DNA of 64,000 nucleotides from Cylindrotheca closterium (Eukaryota; Bacillariophyta; Bacillariophyceae; Bacillariales; Bacillariaceae). Below the pieces are notes generated by a model, which was not told the origin of the DNA, searched no databases, and saw only the letters and a program-made list of their open reading frames with translations. Below are positions 10,749-20,683 of the stretch, in pieces; within the stretch, counting starts at the first letter, position 1, and every line of letters starts with the position of its first letter. A program made the translations under genes and the position numbers. Where the stretch lies: contig CAKOGP040001825.1 in the NCBI GenBank assembly GCA_933822405.4, positions 248,001-312,000 of the forward strand. The letters run 5' to 3'.

Positions 10749-11904
10749 ATGAACAACTTGCTAGGGGATATTCCCGACTGGGCAAAGGATGATTCCGATG
10801 ATGATGACCCAAAGGAAAAAGATGGCGATGTTGAAATGGCTCAGAAAAAGGTGACAATTATGGATCACTTCTTCCGCGAAGTAGATAATATCAAGGCAGA
10901 TATCGAAGCCGTTGCGGAAGCCGCCAAGACAATCGATAAAATCAACGAAGAGGCAATGAGAGCGACCACAACCGCCGAAGAAAATAAACTATCAAAACAG
11001 CTGAAGCCACTTATTGATTCGACGAACAATAGGGCGAGGAGGACCAAGACCTTATTGGGTTTATTGAAGGAAGAATCAGAAAAGTTGGAAAAGGAAGAAA
11101 AACTGAATGCTTCCGATCTACGGTAAGTGTGCTAGCGAGGATGTGATGTACTTCATCTGTGTTGCTTTATCTTACACCCATCTAGTGTCCGAAAGAATAT
11201 GACCACAACCTTGACCCGCAAATTTGTGGATGAAATGAAGCTTTATCAACAGGCACAACAACAATATAAGACAGATATTAAGAAGAAGGTGAAACGACAA
11301 GTTCAAGTTGTGAAACCAGACGCAACTGACGAGGATGTCGACCGAGTCATGAAGAGTGAAGGTGGGAAAGATGCATTGTACAAGGAGAAAATTTTGGCTG
11401 GAAGTGTCAATGACCAAATTAAGTGAGTTATGAAGTGTTTCGTTAGATTTGAATGAGTGACTAGAGTTGTTTTCTCATACACTGCTCGAAGAACAACCTA
11501 TGCCAAGGTTGCTGGAAAGTACCAAGATGTTCTGACGTTAGAACAGTCTGTGGCTGAGCTGCATCAAATGTTCTTGGACTTTGCATTGTTAACAGAGCAG
11601 CAGGGAGAGCTGTTAGATCAGATCGAGTTTCAAGTGAAGCAGGCTAATGACTATGTGGAGGAGGGTAATGTTGAGTTGGTGGAAGCAATCGTATATCAAA
11701 AGGCCATTAGAAAGAAGCAATGGTATGTCGCAAAACGAGTCATAATCATGATCATGGTCAAAGTGAATTGGGCTAACCACTATTTCCTTTTCTTCTTCTC
11801 CGAAGTATGATTATCGGGGCTGCAGTTGTAGCTGTAATTGTACTGCTTTTCGTTACTGGAATCCTTCCCTAATATGGGACAGGAGCTTCATTGTCACCAT
11901 TGTA
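10706..11904 (+). repeat. Direct repeat unit 2 (1199 bp, contains syntaxin copy 2)
   Basis: Second member of the perfect repeat that starts at 9281. Its 3' flank (from 11905) resembles the flank of copy 3 (GTCTGTAATCTG, then GGTTGG) more than that of copy 1. Confidence 0.9.
10749..11872 (+). CDS. Syntaxin (Qa-SNARE), tandem copy 2
   Basis: Same 302-residue protein as copy 1, without a single amino-acid difference. Exons are 10749-11122, 11186-11422, 11492-11722 and 11806-11872, all shifted by exactly 1425 bp. It keeps the Habc region, the Qa-SNARE motif with its zero-layer Gln, and the C-terminal anchor, so nothing suggests a pseudogene. Only 43 bp upstream of the ATG are shared with copy 1; beyond that the 5' sequence differs, so the two copies may differ in expression while making the same protein. 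Confidence 0.92.
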
Positions 11905-12231
11905 CATGTAATGTCTGTAATCTGCGGTTGGAGTAAACAGTATGGGCTGTGGCCTCGAGGTTTGTGTATGTATTTAAAAAGCAGTGATCTCATTTTTTCT
12001 TGGGCACAGTTGTCAAGTACCTATTATTGTACCTGTAGCAAATGAAATGGACTGCCGTATGCGATATTATTAAAACTACCTTTGGTCGACTTGATCGATT
12101 CTGAATCATAATTGGCACGCAACTCGTGGTGATGACGACGACTTTTGCAAAGATAACATCCAACAACAACAAGCATTCTAGATTCAGACGCAGTTCACAA
12201 TAACATTTTATCTGAATAACTGCGAAACGCG
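11873..12231 (+). other. Spacer between syntaxin copies 2 and 3
   Basis: 359 bp with the 3' untranslated region of copy 2 and the promoter of copy 3. I see no further gene or RNA. Confidence 0.45.
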
Positions 12232-13361
12232 ATGAACAATTTGCTTGGTAATATCCCGGCATGGGCGACGGAGGACTCTGATAGTGACAGCTCTCAAGGC
12301 GAAGTTGTTGGCGATGTTGAAAAGGGAAAGCCAAAGACACCAACATTAATGGAGCACTTCTTTCGAGAGGTCGACAACATCAAGGCAGACATTGATGCAG
12401 TAACAAGCGCAACGAAGCAAATCAACAAAATCAACGAACAATCAATGCAAGCCACAACGTCAAAAGAGGAAAGCAAGTTGTCCAAGAAACTGAAACCTCT
12501 CATCGACGCCACAAATGGTAGAGCCAAACGGACAAAAACTCTGTTAGGTTTGCTGAAGGAGGAGACCGATCAGCTGGAGAGTGAAAATAAGCTTAGTGAT
12601 CCGGATCTTCGGTGGGTAGCTACCAAGTACTCTATTGTGGTTAGGAATCAATGACGATCTAACTGTCCCTCTTTTCTCGGTGAATATTTGCAGGGTTCGA
12701 AAGAACATGAATACCACGCTCACAAGGAAATTTGTAGATGAAATGAAAGCGTATCAGCAAGCGCAACAAAATTATAAAACTGACATCAAGAAGAAAGTAA
12801 AGCGTCAGGTACAAGTGGTCAAGCCAGATGCAACTGATGATGACGTCGAGCGAGTGTTGAGGAGTGAAGGTGGACGAGATGCCTTGTATAAAGAAAAGAT
12901 TCTTGCGGGTGGTGTTAACGACCAAATAAAGTGAGTACCCGGCCTTATAGGTGTCATTCCCTCTTAAATCTCCACTCACACCCATTGAAGGAGCACGTAT
13001 GCAAAAGTTGCGGGAAAATATCAGGATGTCTTGACACTTGAACAGTCCGTGGCCGAGCTTCACCAGATGTTCCTAGATTTTGCCTTGTTGACGGAACAAC
13101 AAGGGGAATTGTTGGATCAGATTGAGTTCCAAGTAAAGCAAGCCAATGACTACGTTGAAGAGGGCAATGAAGAAGTTGTTCATGCGCTCGTATATCAAAA
13201 GGCTATTAGAAAGAAGCAATGGTATGTCACAAAACAAGTAATAACCGTGCTCAAAGTGAACGGGGCTGACAATTTTTCCTTTTTTCCTCCAAAGTATGAT
13301 TATCGCAGCTGCAGTTGTAGCTGTGATTGTACTGCTGTTCGTTACTGGTATCCTTCCCTAA
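12232..13361 (+). CDS. Syntaxin (Qa-SNARE), tandem copy 3 (diverged paralogue)
   Basis: Third tandem syntaxin, 304 residues. Exons are 12232-12611, 12694-12930, 12991-13221 and 13295-13361, with introns at the same positions and phases as copies 1 and 2. Exons 2 to 4 are close to copies 1 and 2 in protein, while exon 1 differs more (acidic region DSDSDSSQGE in place of DDSDDDDPKE). The third intron is still alignable with those of copies 1 and 2, whereas intron 2 is not. The SNARE motif (ALLTEQQGELLDQIEFQVKQ) and membrane anchor are intact. Expected role is the same: exocytic Qa-SNARE. Confidence 0.92.
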
Positions 13362-13735
13362 TAACAAGGGACACTTTCATCAAAGTATCACCACTGCATA
13401 TGTAGTGTCTGTAATCTGGGGTTGGCCAGACAATATGAGCAGTTCTGTGTGCGCAATTGAGCGGAAGAAGACTCCAAATTAATAGGTTTTAGAAAGCAAT
13501 GCTATCCCAACTGCCGTACCTGGTGAAAGTATTGTAGGATCACTTTTTTAAACCATTTTTATTGAGAATCTGTGGACCAAGGACAGACCCGTGGTTTTAG
13601 CCACGCGATCAATCTCAAAAATCAAATCAGTCCAACCACAGTCCATCATCGTATTCCAATCAAACAAGAGATTGAAAGCTGCAAACCAATAAGACACCCC
13701 AGCACTAGTTTTGAAGTTCAACAAATATACTACAA
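13362..13735 (+). other. Intergenic gap before RPB8
   Basis: 374 bp between two plus-strand genes. The first ~110 bp are related to the 3' flanks of the other syntaxins. A CTGCCGTACCTGG element sits at 13511-13523. No coding frame is supported. Confidence 0.45.
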
Positions 13736-14179
13736 ATGGAGACATCAGCCAAAGTCACCCTTTTCGAAGATATTTTTGAAGTCACAGCGCTGAATCCAGA
13801 TGGTTACAAATTTGAGGGAGTGAACCGACTACAAGCGATAGGCAACACATTCAACTGCGACCTTTTGTTGGATATCAACTGCGCAATTTATTCTCTGAAA
13901 GAGACTGACAAGTTCACGCTTGTGCTTGCTTCCACTCTTCATCTAGACGGAAGTCCAGCTGATCACTTTTCCTACTCCGTTAGCAGTGAACCAACATTGG
14001 CAGACAACTACGAATATGTCATGCATGGTCGTGTGTTTGATATCAGCTACCAAAAGGATGGAACAGCAGTCATCGCTTTCAGCTACGGTGGTCTGCTAAT
14101 GAGACTGACTGGGGACCAAAGAAACCTCACAAACATTGCGCCAGATATGAGACTTTATCTGTTGTTGAAGAAGGACTGA
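13736..14179 (+). CDS. RPB8: RNA polymerase I/II/III shared subunit RPABC3 (Rpb8)
   Basis: A single exon of 147 residues, the usual length for Rpb8. Family hallmarks are LFEDIFEVTALNPDGYKFEG at the start, LLLDINCAIYSL, LVLASTLHLDG, then DNYEYVMHGRVFDI and the highly conserved FSYGGLLMRLTGDQRNLTNI near the end. Rpb8 is a small OB-fold subunit common to the three nuclear RNA polymerases and should act in the nucleus. There are no introns and nothing unusual. Confidence 0.96.
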   Translation: METSAKVTLFEDIFEVTALNPDGYKFEGVNRLQAIGNTFNCDLLLDINCAIYSLKETDKFTLVLASTLHLDGSPADHFSYSVSSEPTLADNYEYVMHGRVFDISYQKDGTAVIAFSYGGLLMRLTGDQRNLTNIAPDMRLYLLLKKD

Positions 14180-14622
14180 GCTTCTAAGCATGCTGACATC
14201 GAGTTGTGCATATGGAGTGGGGCGGAGTAGATACTGGGAGTCTACTTCTTTTTCATTCCAAAATCATGGGTTTGAACTGCTATCGGCAGGTGCTTGATAT
14301 TGCATGGCTGTCCTGTGAATCGGGCATTATATTTCATCTTTGACAGAGTTGATATCTGTAAATTCATTGTTCACTAATGATAGTCAATAATATTGATGAT
14401 TTCCGCATACCTTGTCACTAGAGACAAATTTGAAAATGAACAGAGATCTCCTTCACATTCAGCGAGTCCATGTTTGTCTGTAGCTAGCATATTCTATGGA
14501 GAAGAAAGCATGATATTGGGTAAAAAAGATGTTGTTCGAAGTTAGTTTGTGCCAATGCAACTACTGTAGATCAACCGAAAAATGGAAATCATTTTGCGTT
14601 TCTTGCATCAAATCAACCCTTT
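14180..14622. other. Convergent gap between RPB8 and V-ATPase c copy A
   Basis: 443 bp between two stop codons, AT-rich, presumably 3' untranslated sequence of both genes. No coding or RNA feature recognised. Confidence 0.45.
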
Positions 14623-15493
14623 CTAAACACAAGAATATGAGTGTTGGCTGACAATCAGCGCTACAATCATTCCACTGAAAGCAAGCGATAAAGATGAGCG
14701 AAAAAAGGGCAAGAAAATGATGCATCGACAGGGGACCCTCCAAGGTACTTACTATAAAGCCAAGGCCTCCGAGAAAATCAGCATGATCAGCATACCAATG
14801 AACAGTTTGTTTTGATCATCTGATCCACTGACATTATCAATGGTGTTCTCCGCTGCTTCATCGCTATCCGGAATATTGGAATAACCTTCTCTTTCTGTTT
14901 GTGAGGTGGGAAATAATGTGACTGCAGACGCTCGATATCCAACGGCGCGAACCCCATAATCACCGATGATTCCAATGCAAAGGCCAGCTGCAAGACCTGA
15001 AATCCCACAACACAGCCCAGCACATAGGTGTGCCAGTCCAGTGTATGTCGAGTAAGCGTTTTCTCTATCATTTGATGGCTTTGTAATTGATTGACCGATA
15101 ATCACACCGACAATCAGCCCATAGATTCCGATCACTGAAAGGCACAGAGGGTAAGCATCGGCAAGCCGGATACATCGCAGGAACATGAAAGCCATATTCT
15201 CAACTTACCACCAGCCATAACAATTGGAATGACGTTTTTCATCACTGAAGAAGGGTGTCGGATTCCTGTATAAATGACGCTTTGACCTGCTTTCCATGTT
15301 CCCATCTACAGTGGAGATTATACAAGAGGATGCAAATAAGACTCGATCCAGATGAGCCAACGGAGGAGACTTTTGAGTCACTTACGGCACTTCCCCAATT
15401 ACTTAAACACACGGCAGCGGCAACTCCCCCATATCCAAGAAGTGCAGCTGACGATGGACACTGTGCATCAATTGGTAAGCCTTGATCAACCAT
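14623..15493 (-). CDS. V-ATPase proteolipid subunit c, copy A (divergent isoform)
   Basis: Four exons on the minus strand (15386-15493, 15209-15305, 14753-15134, 14623-14674) encode 212 residues. It is the membrane rotor subunit that carries protons through the Vo sector. TM1 includes [21 protein letters not shown]2 [22 protein letters not shown]3 [20 protein letters not shown], and TM4 has the essential Glu in [18 protein letters not shown]. The last exon is needed to finish TM4: without splicing 14675-14752 the frame stops right after SEALAL. The loop between TM3 and TM4 carries about 40 extra residues rich in Ser, Glu and Asp compared with typical ~155-residue c subunits. It differs from copies B and C, so it may be a specialised isoform. 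Confidence 0.88.
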
Positions 15494-15742
15494 GATTCTA
15501 TTCTTCTTGTCTTTATCTTCTACTCTCCAAAGTGCTTGCTCCAATCAAAGGGCAAATCTCAAGACGGCAAAAGAAGATTTTTGCCACCAGATTTGTCTGC
15601 GGATGCAGCTGCTGATGTCGTAATTCGTGTCTTCAACGGACAAATACTTAAGAGAATCGTCACGAGCGATCTGCCCGCACCACCTGGATCCGGCAACAAG
15701 CGACGATGGGGGTGGAAGTCATCGAAGCCAATTTGCTGCTGA
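15330..15742 (+). CDS. Possible small gene overlapping V-ATPase copy A on the opposite strand
   Basis: A weakly supported candidate. An ATG at 15330 opens a frame ([18 protein letters not shown]) that can splice from 15474 to 15564 with GT-AG ends, continue as DGKRRFLPPDLSADAAADVV, and stop at 15742; the phase is consistent. The second part lies in the otherwise empty 260 bp between two divergent V-ATPase starts and has coding-like composition. The first part is antisense to copy A exon 1 and its first intron, so it may be a shadow. No family recognised. Confidence 0.25.
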
Positions 15743-15753
15743 AAAAGTAAATC

Positions 15754-16447
15754 ATGACTGAAGTAGTTGCAGGATATGAAGTATGTCCATCATGGGCATC
15801 CGTATTGTAAGTAGTGGCTTATGTAGTTGATCTCAAGCCCTTGATGTTCATTGCATCCCCACTAATATCATGTTCCTGTACTGCGTAGCGGATATCTTGG
15901 TGCCAGCGGTTGCATGATTCTCTCCAGCTGGGGATCTGCTTGGGGAACTTGGCGAGCAGGACTTGGAGTCTGTCACATGGGTATTGATCATCCCAAAGGT
16001 GTCATCAAGAACATTGTGCCAATTGTCATGGCGGGTGTTCTTGGAATCTACGGACTTATTGTTTCCGTGATCATTACACAATCCATCTCAAGTCCTGGCC
16101 AGGATGGGAGTAATACGTATAGTTTATATAATGGATACACGCATCTAGCCGCGGGGCTGTGCTGTGGGCTTTCTTGCTTGGCAGCTGGAGGTACAATTGG
16201 AGTTATTGGAGATGCCGGAGTTCGAGGATTCGGATTGAAAGCAGAAGGAGGGCGAAAGTGGTTTTGGGCATCCGGAGAGGGTGAAAGTTCTGGAGATGGA
16301 GACTTTGGTGGAGGTAGTGCTACTGAATCAGCCAACAAGCTGTATGTTGGTATGCTGATCATGTTGATTTTCTCAGAAGCCCTGGCTTTGTACGGTCTTA
16401 TTGTTGCTCTGATTTTGAGTCAACACAGCTACAGCTGTGGTGGATGA
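15754..16447 (+). CDS. V-ATPase proteolipid subunit c, copy B
   Basis: Two exons (15754-15806 and 15889-16447) encode 203 residues. The short first exon gives MTEVVAGYEVCPSWASV and joins to FGYLGASGCMILSSWGSAWG, matching the N-terminus and TM1 of c subunits. TM2 (IVPIVMAGVLGIYGLIVSVI), TM3 (AAGLCCGLSCLAAGG, then GDAGVRG) and TM4 ([20 protein letters not shown], with the proton-binding Glu) are all present. Between TM3 and TM4 there is a Gly/Ser/Glu-rich insertion (about GLKAEGGRKWFWASGEGESS onwards) not found in animal or yeast c subunits. It is divergent from copy A, with 260 bp between the two ATGs, and nearly identical to copy C from TM1 on. Confidence 0.92.
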
Positions 16448-16523
16448 GAAACGCAGTCTTTTACTATCCTTATAGAATTTTGCATGAATCGCGTCTCATT
16501 GACTATTTGTTAGAGCCACAATT

Positions 16524-17942
16524 TCATGCCGCCAACAGTTGCCTGGATTCCTTTTCCTGCGCTACCTCCGGTGGTGTTGCATGTGTTGTCAACTTCTTTT
16601 CGTCTTTTCTAGAAGTGTTATGCCTCACTGATCCATCACCCGGTGTCTTCGAAGTCGTATTGTCAATGAGTGTCAACATCTCGAGTTCCGCCAAAAGAGC
16701 ATCCTCGTCCACCGGTGAATTGAAGGATAAAGTCTCATTGATTTGGTTGGCGACTGTAATATCTTCTTCGAGACCTTCTTTGATTTCGTCTATCTCTTCC
16801 AGAGATGTTTGCTGGGTCAGATTGCGGAGTTGTTCTGAACCCTCTGCTACAAGGCCTAAGATTGCCTGGTTGTTTTGCGTTATTTCAATTGTAGATTGAA
16901 TTTTCTCCAGCTCTAGCAGTGCATTCGCTGAAGAATCGATTCGTTCTTGCAAAAGTTTTGATTTCCTCAGTTGCACAATGGCAAGCGATGTTTGTTTGTC
17001 TACCTTGTGTCTGGCAGCTTTCTTACGACACTCCTGGATAGAAACGGACCACACTTCCATTCGGTGTTCCAATGCATTTTGCGCTTGCTTCAATTTGTGC
17101 AAGGCGATGCCCACATCTATAGTCGAACCTGTGACGGTGGGCAATGTGCTACTGGAAACAACGACTAATTCTGAAAGGCCTTCGTTCTTCACCACTTTTG
17201 CTTGCCCTTTTCTTACCAAGATTTCTAGCAGCCAGTCCAAGTCGTTAGGTGGGAGACGTGAAAGAAGATCATCATTGGTCTGTGAACAAAACTGTCTAAA
17301 TTCTGACTTTTCCATAATCTTGAATGCAGATTGCTCGCTTTTCGTAAGTCGGTATATTACCTCGTCGATAACCTGTAGGCAATGATTCGTATGCGCCACG
17401 TGGATAATGGGTTGATCCCAATTCAATGCAGGGGAGGAAGCGGTGGTCGTATTGGAAATTTCCTGAATTGCCTCACCTTCGGTGTTCAAATCGACATCAT
17501 CGACCAAGGCATCCTGAAAGACTGTAGATACGAGAGAGGAACCTAGTTTCCTCGCACCATTCCACATCATTTGACGAATGCCTCGTGACGTTTCTCTGTC
17601 GACTCCCGTTCGTTCATTGTTGGTTGATGGCGCTACAACCTCGTCAATGGTTGTAACGAATGCAGATGGGGATGGCAGGTCCCAAGGGAGCTCGTAGTCT
17701 ACAGCTTTCGAGACTTCTTGTATTACGACATGTATACTGGCACGTAGAACGCCCTTATCTTTGCAATATCGATCGTGAGCTTCGTTCCACGAAGACGGCT
17801 CTGAAGTTGACTGCGGTCTCGTCATATCATCTAAAGAAGCATTGTGCAGTGGAGCTTCCAAGCTTCCTTCCGTGGTGGCAGTCTCTTCCACCGACGAAAC
17901 CTCTTCTGGTTCCGCTGATAAAGATGAGAAGAGCGAGAGCAT
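16524..17942 (-). CDS. ESCRT-III protein, CHMP7-like (Snf7 family)
   Basis: A single exon of 472 residues. The C-terminal half is a Snf7 domain: LHKLKQAQNALEHRMEVWSV, HKVDKQTSLAIVQLRKSKLL, and LLELEKIQSTIEITQNNQAI, followed by an acidic helix (EEIDEIKEGLEEDI). The N-terminal ~240 residues include a winged-helix-like part (LPPNDLDWLLEILVRKGQAK), so the architecture matches CHMP7 rather than the short CHMPs. In other eukaryotes CHMP7 recruits ESCRT-III to the nuclear envelope. The gene lies tail to tail with V-ATPase copy B, with 76 bp between the stops. Confidence 0.85.
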   Translation of the reverse strand: MLSLFSSLSAEPEEVSSVEETATTEGSLEAPLHNASLDDMTRPQSTSEPSSWNEAHDRYCKDKGVLRASIHVVIQEVSKAVDYELPWDLPSPSAFVTTIDEVVAPSTNNERTGVDRETSRGIRQMMWNGARKLGSSLVSTVFQDALVDDVDLNTEGEAIQEISNTTTASSPALNWDQPIIHVAHTNHCLQVIDEVIYRLTKSEQSAFKIMEKSEFRQFCSQTNDDLLSRLPPNDLDWLLEILVRKGQAKVVKNEGLSELVVVSSSTLPTVTGSTIDVGIALHKLKQAQNALEHRMEVWSVSIQECRKKAARHKVDKQTSLAIVQLRKSKLLQERIDSSANALLELEKIQSTIEITQNNQAILGLVAEGSEQLRNLTQQTSLEEIDEIKEGLEEDITVANQINETLSFNSPVDEDALLAELEMLTLIDNTTSKTPGDGSVRHNTSRKDEKKLTTHATPPEVAQEKESRQLLAA

Positions 17943-18156
17943 TTTTAAAAGAAAAACGACGACTCTTTGCCGGTAGAAATGTTGTCCATAGTCAAGGCAC
18001 GCCCCGAAAATTTGAATTCGAACGAAAATGTTCTGAGTAATGTGTACGAACCCGGAGGCTCAAATTCGACTGGTTTGATTACCTTTTGACAAAATCCAGG
18101 GCATACAGTATTTTACATTATAGCGTTATAGGTACCATGGATGCATGCTGTGTGTG

Positions 18157-19278
18157 CTAGATGGACAGGTTTAGAATGTCTTCCATTGTCCAGCCCCCGT
18201 CTTCGTCAATAGTTCGCTTCTCCTCTACGTCCTTCCCTGTTTTCTTACCCTTCATCTGCTGGAGCATAAATTGCGATCGTTCATCAACCCACTTATAGAA
18301 ATCAGCCTTCCGCTCTATCGCCTCCTTATGTTCCTTTCGTTGCCCATCTCGAACTTCTTCTGCTACATGAAGTAGCATATTCCAAATATGACCAACGACT
18401 GTCCTAGTAATGAAATTTACAACGGACTGTGGTACCATCATGTGTGCGTCGAAAAAGATGACGAATTGAAGCAGAATCAACTCTTCCGAAAATTTCTCTT
18501 TTGCACTCGCATAATTTGGATGATCTACCGGACAAGGTCGAAAGAGTACAGCTCCATCGTAATCAATTCGTTCAATACCATATTCTGCTGTAGGAACTTC
18601 AAAACCGGATAGCAAATGCTTTTGGCTCGCCTCTGTCAGAGTTTGCATTTTGGCTACAATGAACCCGTTCTTATCGATATCGTCAATGGCCATGACATCC
18701 ATCAATACTTCCCGTGTTGACATGGGCCACGGAACATCGCATTGGACTTGAATGATTTGATGCCCTCGAGTGTCGTTGATCAGTTGCTTTGATTGTTTGA
18801 CACCCAAACGGATGGGAACAGTCCAGGAAGGAATCCAAGTTCCGTACAATTCGCTCTCATTCAAAACACTCAATAAGGGAACCAATAGATTTGTTGGGAC
18901 TGGAGTTTCCATTCGGCATGTCAATTTGGCACCTGTCTCAACCTTGTAGTATATTGTTGTCGGATAGCTACCGTTCGATTGGCCCTGCTTAATCCATTGT
19001 GATTGACCACCAGCCTCTCCTTTGTTAGGGGGCGCCAAGAGTTCTGATACAGCTTTTCCACATATGGAAGCATTGCGTAGAATTTTTCGGTGAAAGTCTG
19101 TTAGCAATGGGGAGTCCTTGTCGATTTGACGCAATAACCTGGCAGCTTCAAACAGTTTTTCTTGGTCATAGAGGACTTTCGCTTTATCAATAAGCTCCTT
19201 ATTATTAGGTTTTGACATATTAGAAACGATGAAATAAACGTAAAGCAAGTAGGAGGCAAGGGTCAAAGGTTCAATCAT
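18157..19278 (-). CDS. START-domain-like lipid-binding protein
   Basis: A single frame of up to 373 residues; an in-frame ATG at 19218 (MSKPNNKEL) is an equally good start and would remove a short hydrophobic N-terminus. After a helical N-terminal part (KVLYDQEKLFEAARLLRQID, TPR-like) comes a region of the StAR-related lipid transfer type: VPWPMSTREVLMDVMAIDDI, with flanking beta strands and the long C-terminal helix. The assignment rests on the PWPMSTRE motif and overall pattern. The ligand is unknown. A Lys-rich C-terminus follows. Confidence 0.6.
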   Translation of the reverse strand: MIEPLTLASYLLYVYFIVSNMSKPNNKELIDKAKVLYDQEKLFEAARLLRQIDKDSPLLTDFHRKILRNASICGKAVSELLAPPNKGEAGGQSQWIKQGQSNGSYPTTIYYKVETGAKLTCRMETPVPTNLLVPLLSVLNESELYGTWIPSWTVPIRLGVKQSKQLINDTRGHQIIQVQCDVPWPMSTREVLMDVMAIDDIDKNGFIVAKMQTLTEASQKHLLSGFEVPTAEYGIERIDYDGAVLFRPCPVDHPNYASAKEKFSEELILLQFVIFFDAHMMVPQSVVNFITRTVVGHIWNMLLHVAEEVRDGQRKEHKEAIERKADFYKWVDERSQFMLQQMKGKKTGKDVEEKRTIDEDGGWTMEDILNLSI

Positions 19279-19599
19279 GCATCGATCAAAGAAAAAATGA
19301 TGGTGAATGATTGATATGGTGATGACACCACTTTCAGGGGAGGGGATTGAATGGGAAATCTTGGGGTCACGGATAGCAGCACTTGTATCATACTGTATAT
19401 ATCATAGTAGTAGTATAGGAAAGGTGACGAAGGAACATTGCGATGAGGCAAATTTGCTGCCTAATAACCTCTCACACGCAGTGAGTGCTTTACAGATAAC
19501 GCATGTGCACTGAATATGCAACGAAACGCATTCCGATCATGTAAAAGTATTTTTTCTCTCTAGGATAGTAATTTATGATTGTTGCATCAACCACAAGGC
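19279..19599. other. Gap between START-like gene and V-ATPase copy C
   Basis: 321 bp between the start of one minus-strand gene and the end of the next, so it should contain the START-like promoter and the 3' end of copy C. An ATACTGTATATATCATAG stretch near 19391 is AT-rich. No gene seen. Confidence 0.4.
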
Positions 19600-20205
19600 T
19601 TATCCACATGTGTAGTTGTGCTGGCTCAGAATGAGGGCGACAATAAGGCCGTATAGCGCAAGAGCTTCTGAGAAAATCAACATAATTAGCATACCAACAT
19701 ACAACTTGTTAGCGTCTTCGAGAGCCCTTGCTCCTCCGAATTCTGCACCGCCAGCATCATCTTCACCTTCACCTTCAACCCAAAACCATTTTCGTCCTCG
19801 CTCAGCCTTCAAACCGAAGCCTCGAACACCAGCATCTCCAATCAAACCAATTGTTCCTCCAGCTGCCAAACATGAGAGCCCACAGCATAGCCCAGCAGCC
19901 AAGTGCGTATATCCATTATATAAACTGTACGTATTGTAGCCATCTTGACCAGGGCTTGACACAGCCTGTGTTATGATCACGGAAACGATAAGTCCATAGA
20001 TACCTAGAACACCCGCCATGACAATAGGAACAATGTTCTTGATAACACCTTTAGGATGGTCAACACCCATCTGACATACTCCAAGTCCTGCTCGCCACGT
20101 TCCCCATGCAGACCCCCAACTGGAGAGAATCATGCAACCACTAGCACCAAGGTAGCCACTGAAAGCGTTAAAAGAAGAAAAAAACCTGTTAGCATCTGCG
20201 TTCAT
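19600..20205 (-). CDS. V-ATPase proteolipid subunit c, copy C
   Basis: A 201-residue protein read as a single exon from the ATG at 20205 (MNADANRFFSSFNAFSGYLG). From GYLGASGCMILSSWGSAWG onward it is almost the same as copy B, including TM4 with the essential Glu (FSEALALYGLIVALIL). It shares the acidic and Gly-rich insertion between TM3 and TM4 (WFWVEGEGEDDAGGAEFGGA), although that insertion has diverged from copy B. Copy B has an intron exactly where copy C reads through; the ...CTTTCAG before TGGCTACC in copy C looks like a former or alternative acceptor, so a different spliced N-terminus is possible. Confidence 0.88.
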   Translation of the reverse strand: MNADANRFFSSFNAFSGYLGASGCMILSSWGSAWGTWRAGLGVCQMGVDHPKGVIKNIVPIVMAGVLGIYGLIVSVIITQAVSSPGQDGYNTYSLYNGYTHLAAGLCCGLSCLAAGGTIGLIGDAGVRGFGLKAERGRKWFWVEGEGEDDAGGAEFGGARALEDANKLYVGMLIMLIFSEALALYGLIVALILSQHNYTCG

Positions 20206-20683
20206 GTTGTCAATAAACTTGAAACCTCGAAATTCACGTCTCCCCACGACTTGCACTAATGACAAGTCTTAGTCTTTGTTTCGGCGACTTTCTATGCAAC
20301 TCACAAAACTGAGGCCCACGACGGGCAAATTTCGTATCCTGCAACTACTTCTGTCATGGTGTTTTAGTTTGTCTTTGCTTTTGTTATACTGTGATTATTT
20401 ACAGACCGTATTGTCTTGCACAGAAAGCGACAACGTTGGTCGTTTCGAAAAAGTCGATGGACAATGCGGAGTGATGCAAGCGGGCCAGCCAGTTCAAATA
20501 TTGGAAAGGAAAAACGGTTATGTTTTGGGGGCCGCTAGGAAAGTGCTTGGGGACTGTCCTTTTCACACCAACTTCAACAACAAATCCAACAGAAGAAAAA
20601 AGAAAATCTAAAAGGCATCATTTGTTGGAAGTCCAGCAACATCACATCACAACTGAAAGAATACCACAACCGAGATTGTTGCG
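20206..20683. promoter_or_regulatory. Divergent intergenic region, V-ATPase copy C / PsbP-like gene
   Basis: 478 bp between start codons of opposite strands. It contains an open frame with a hydrophobic stretch, but without homology or splice support I do not call it a gene. Confidence 0.4.

Noticed and set aside
20276..20611. Open frame with a hydrophobic stretch upstream of the PsbP-like gene
   Set aside because: No family similarity, no splice support, and it lies in a divergent promoter region.
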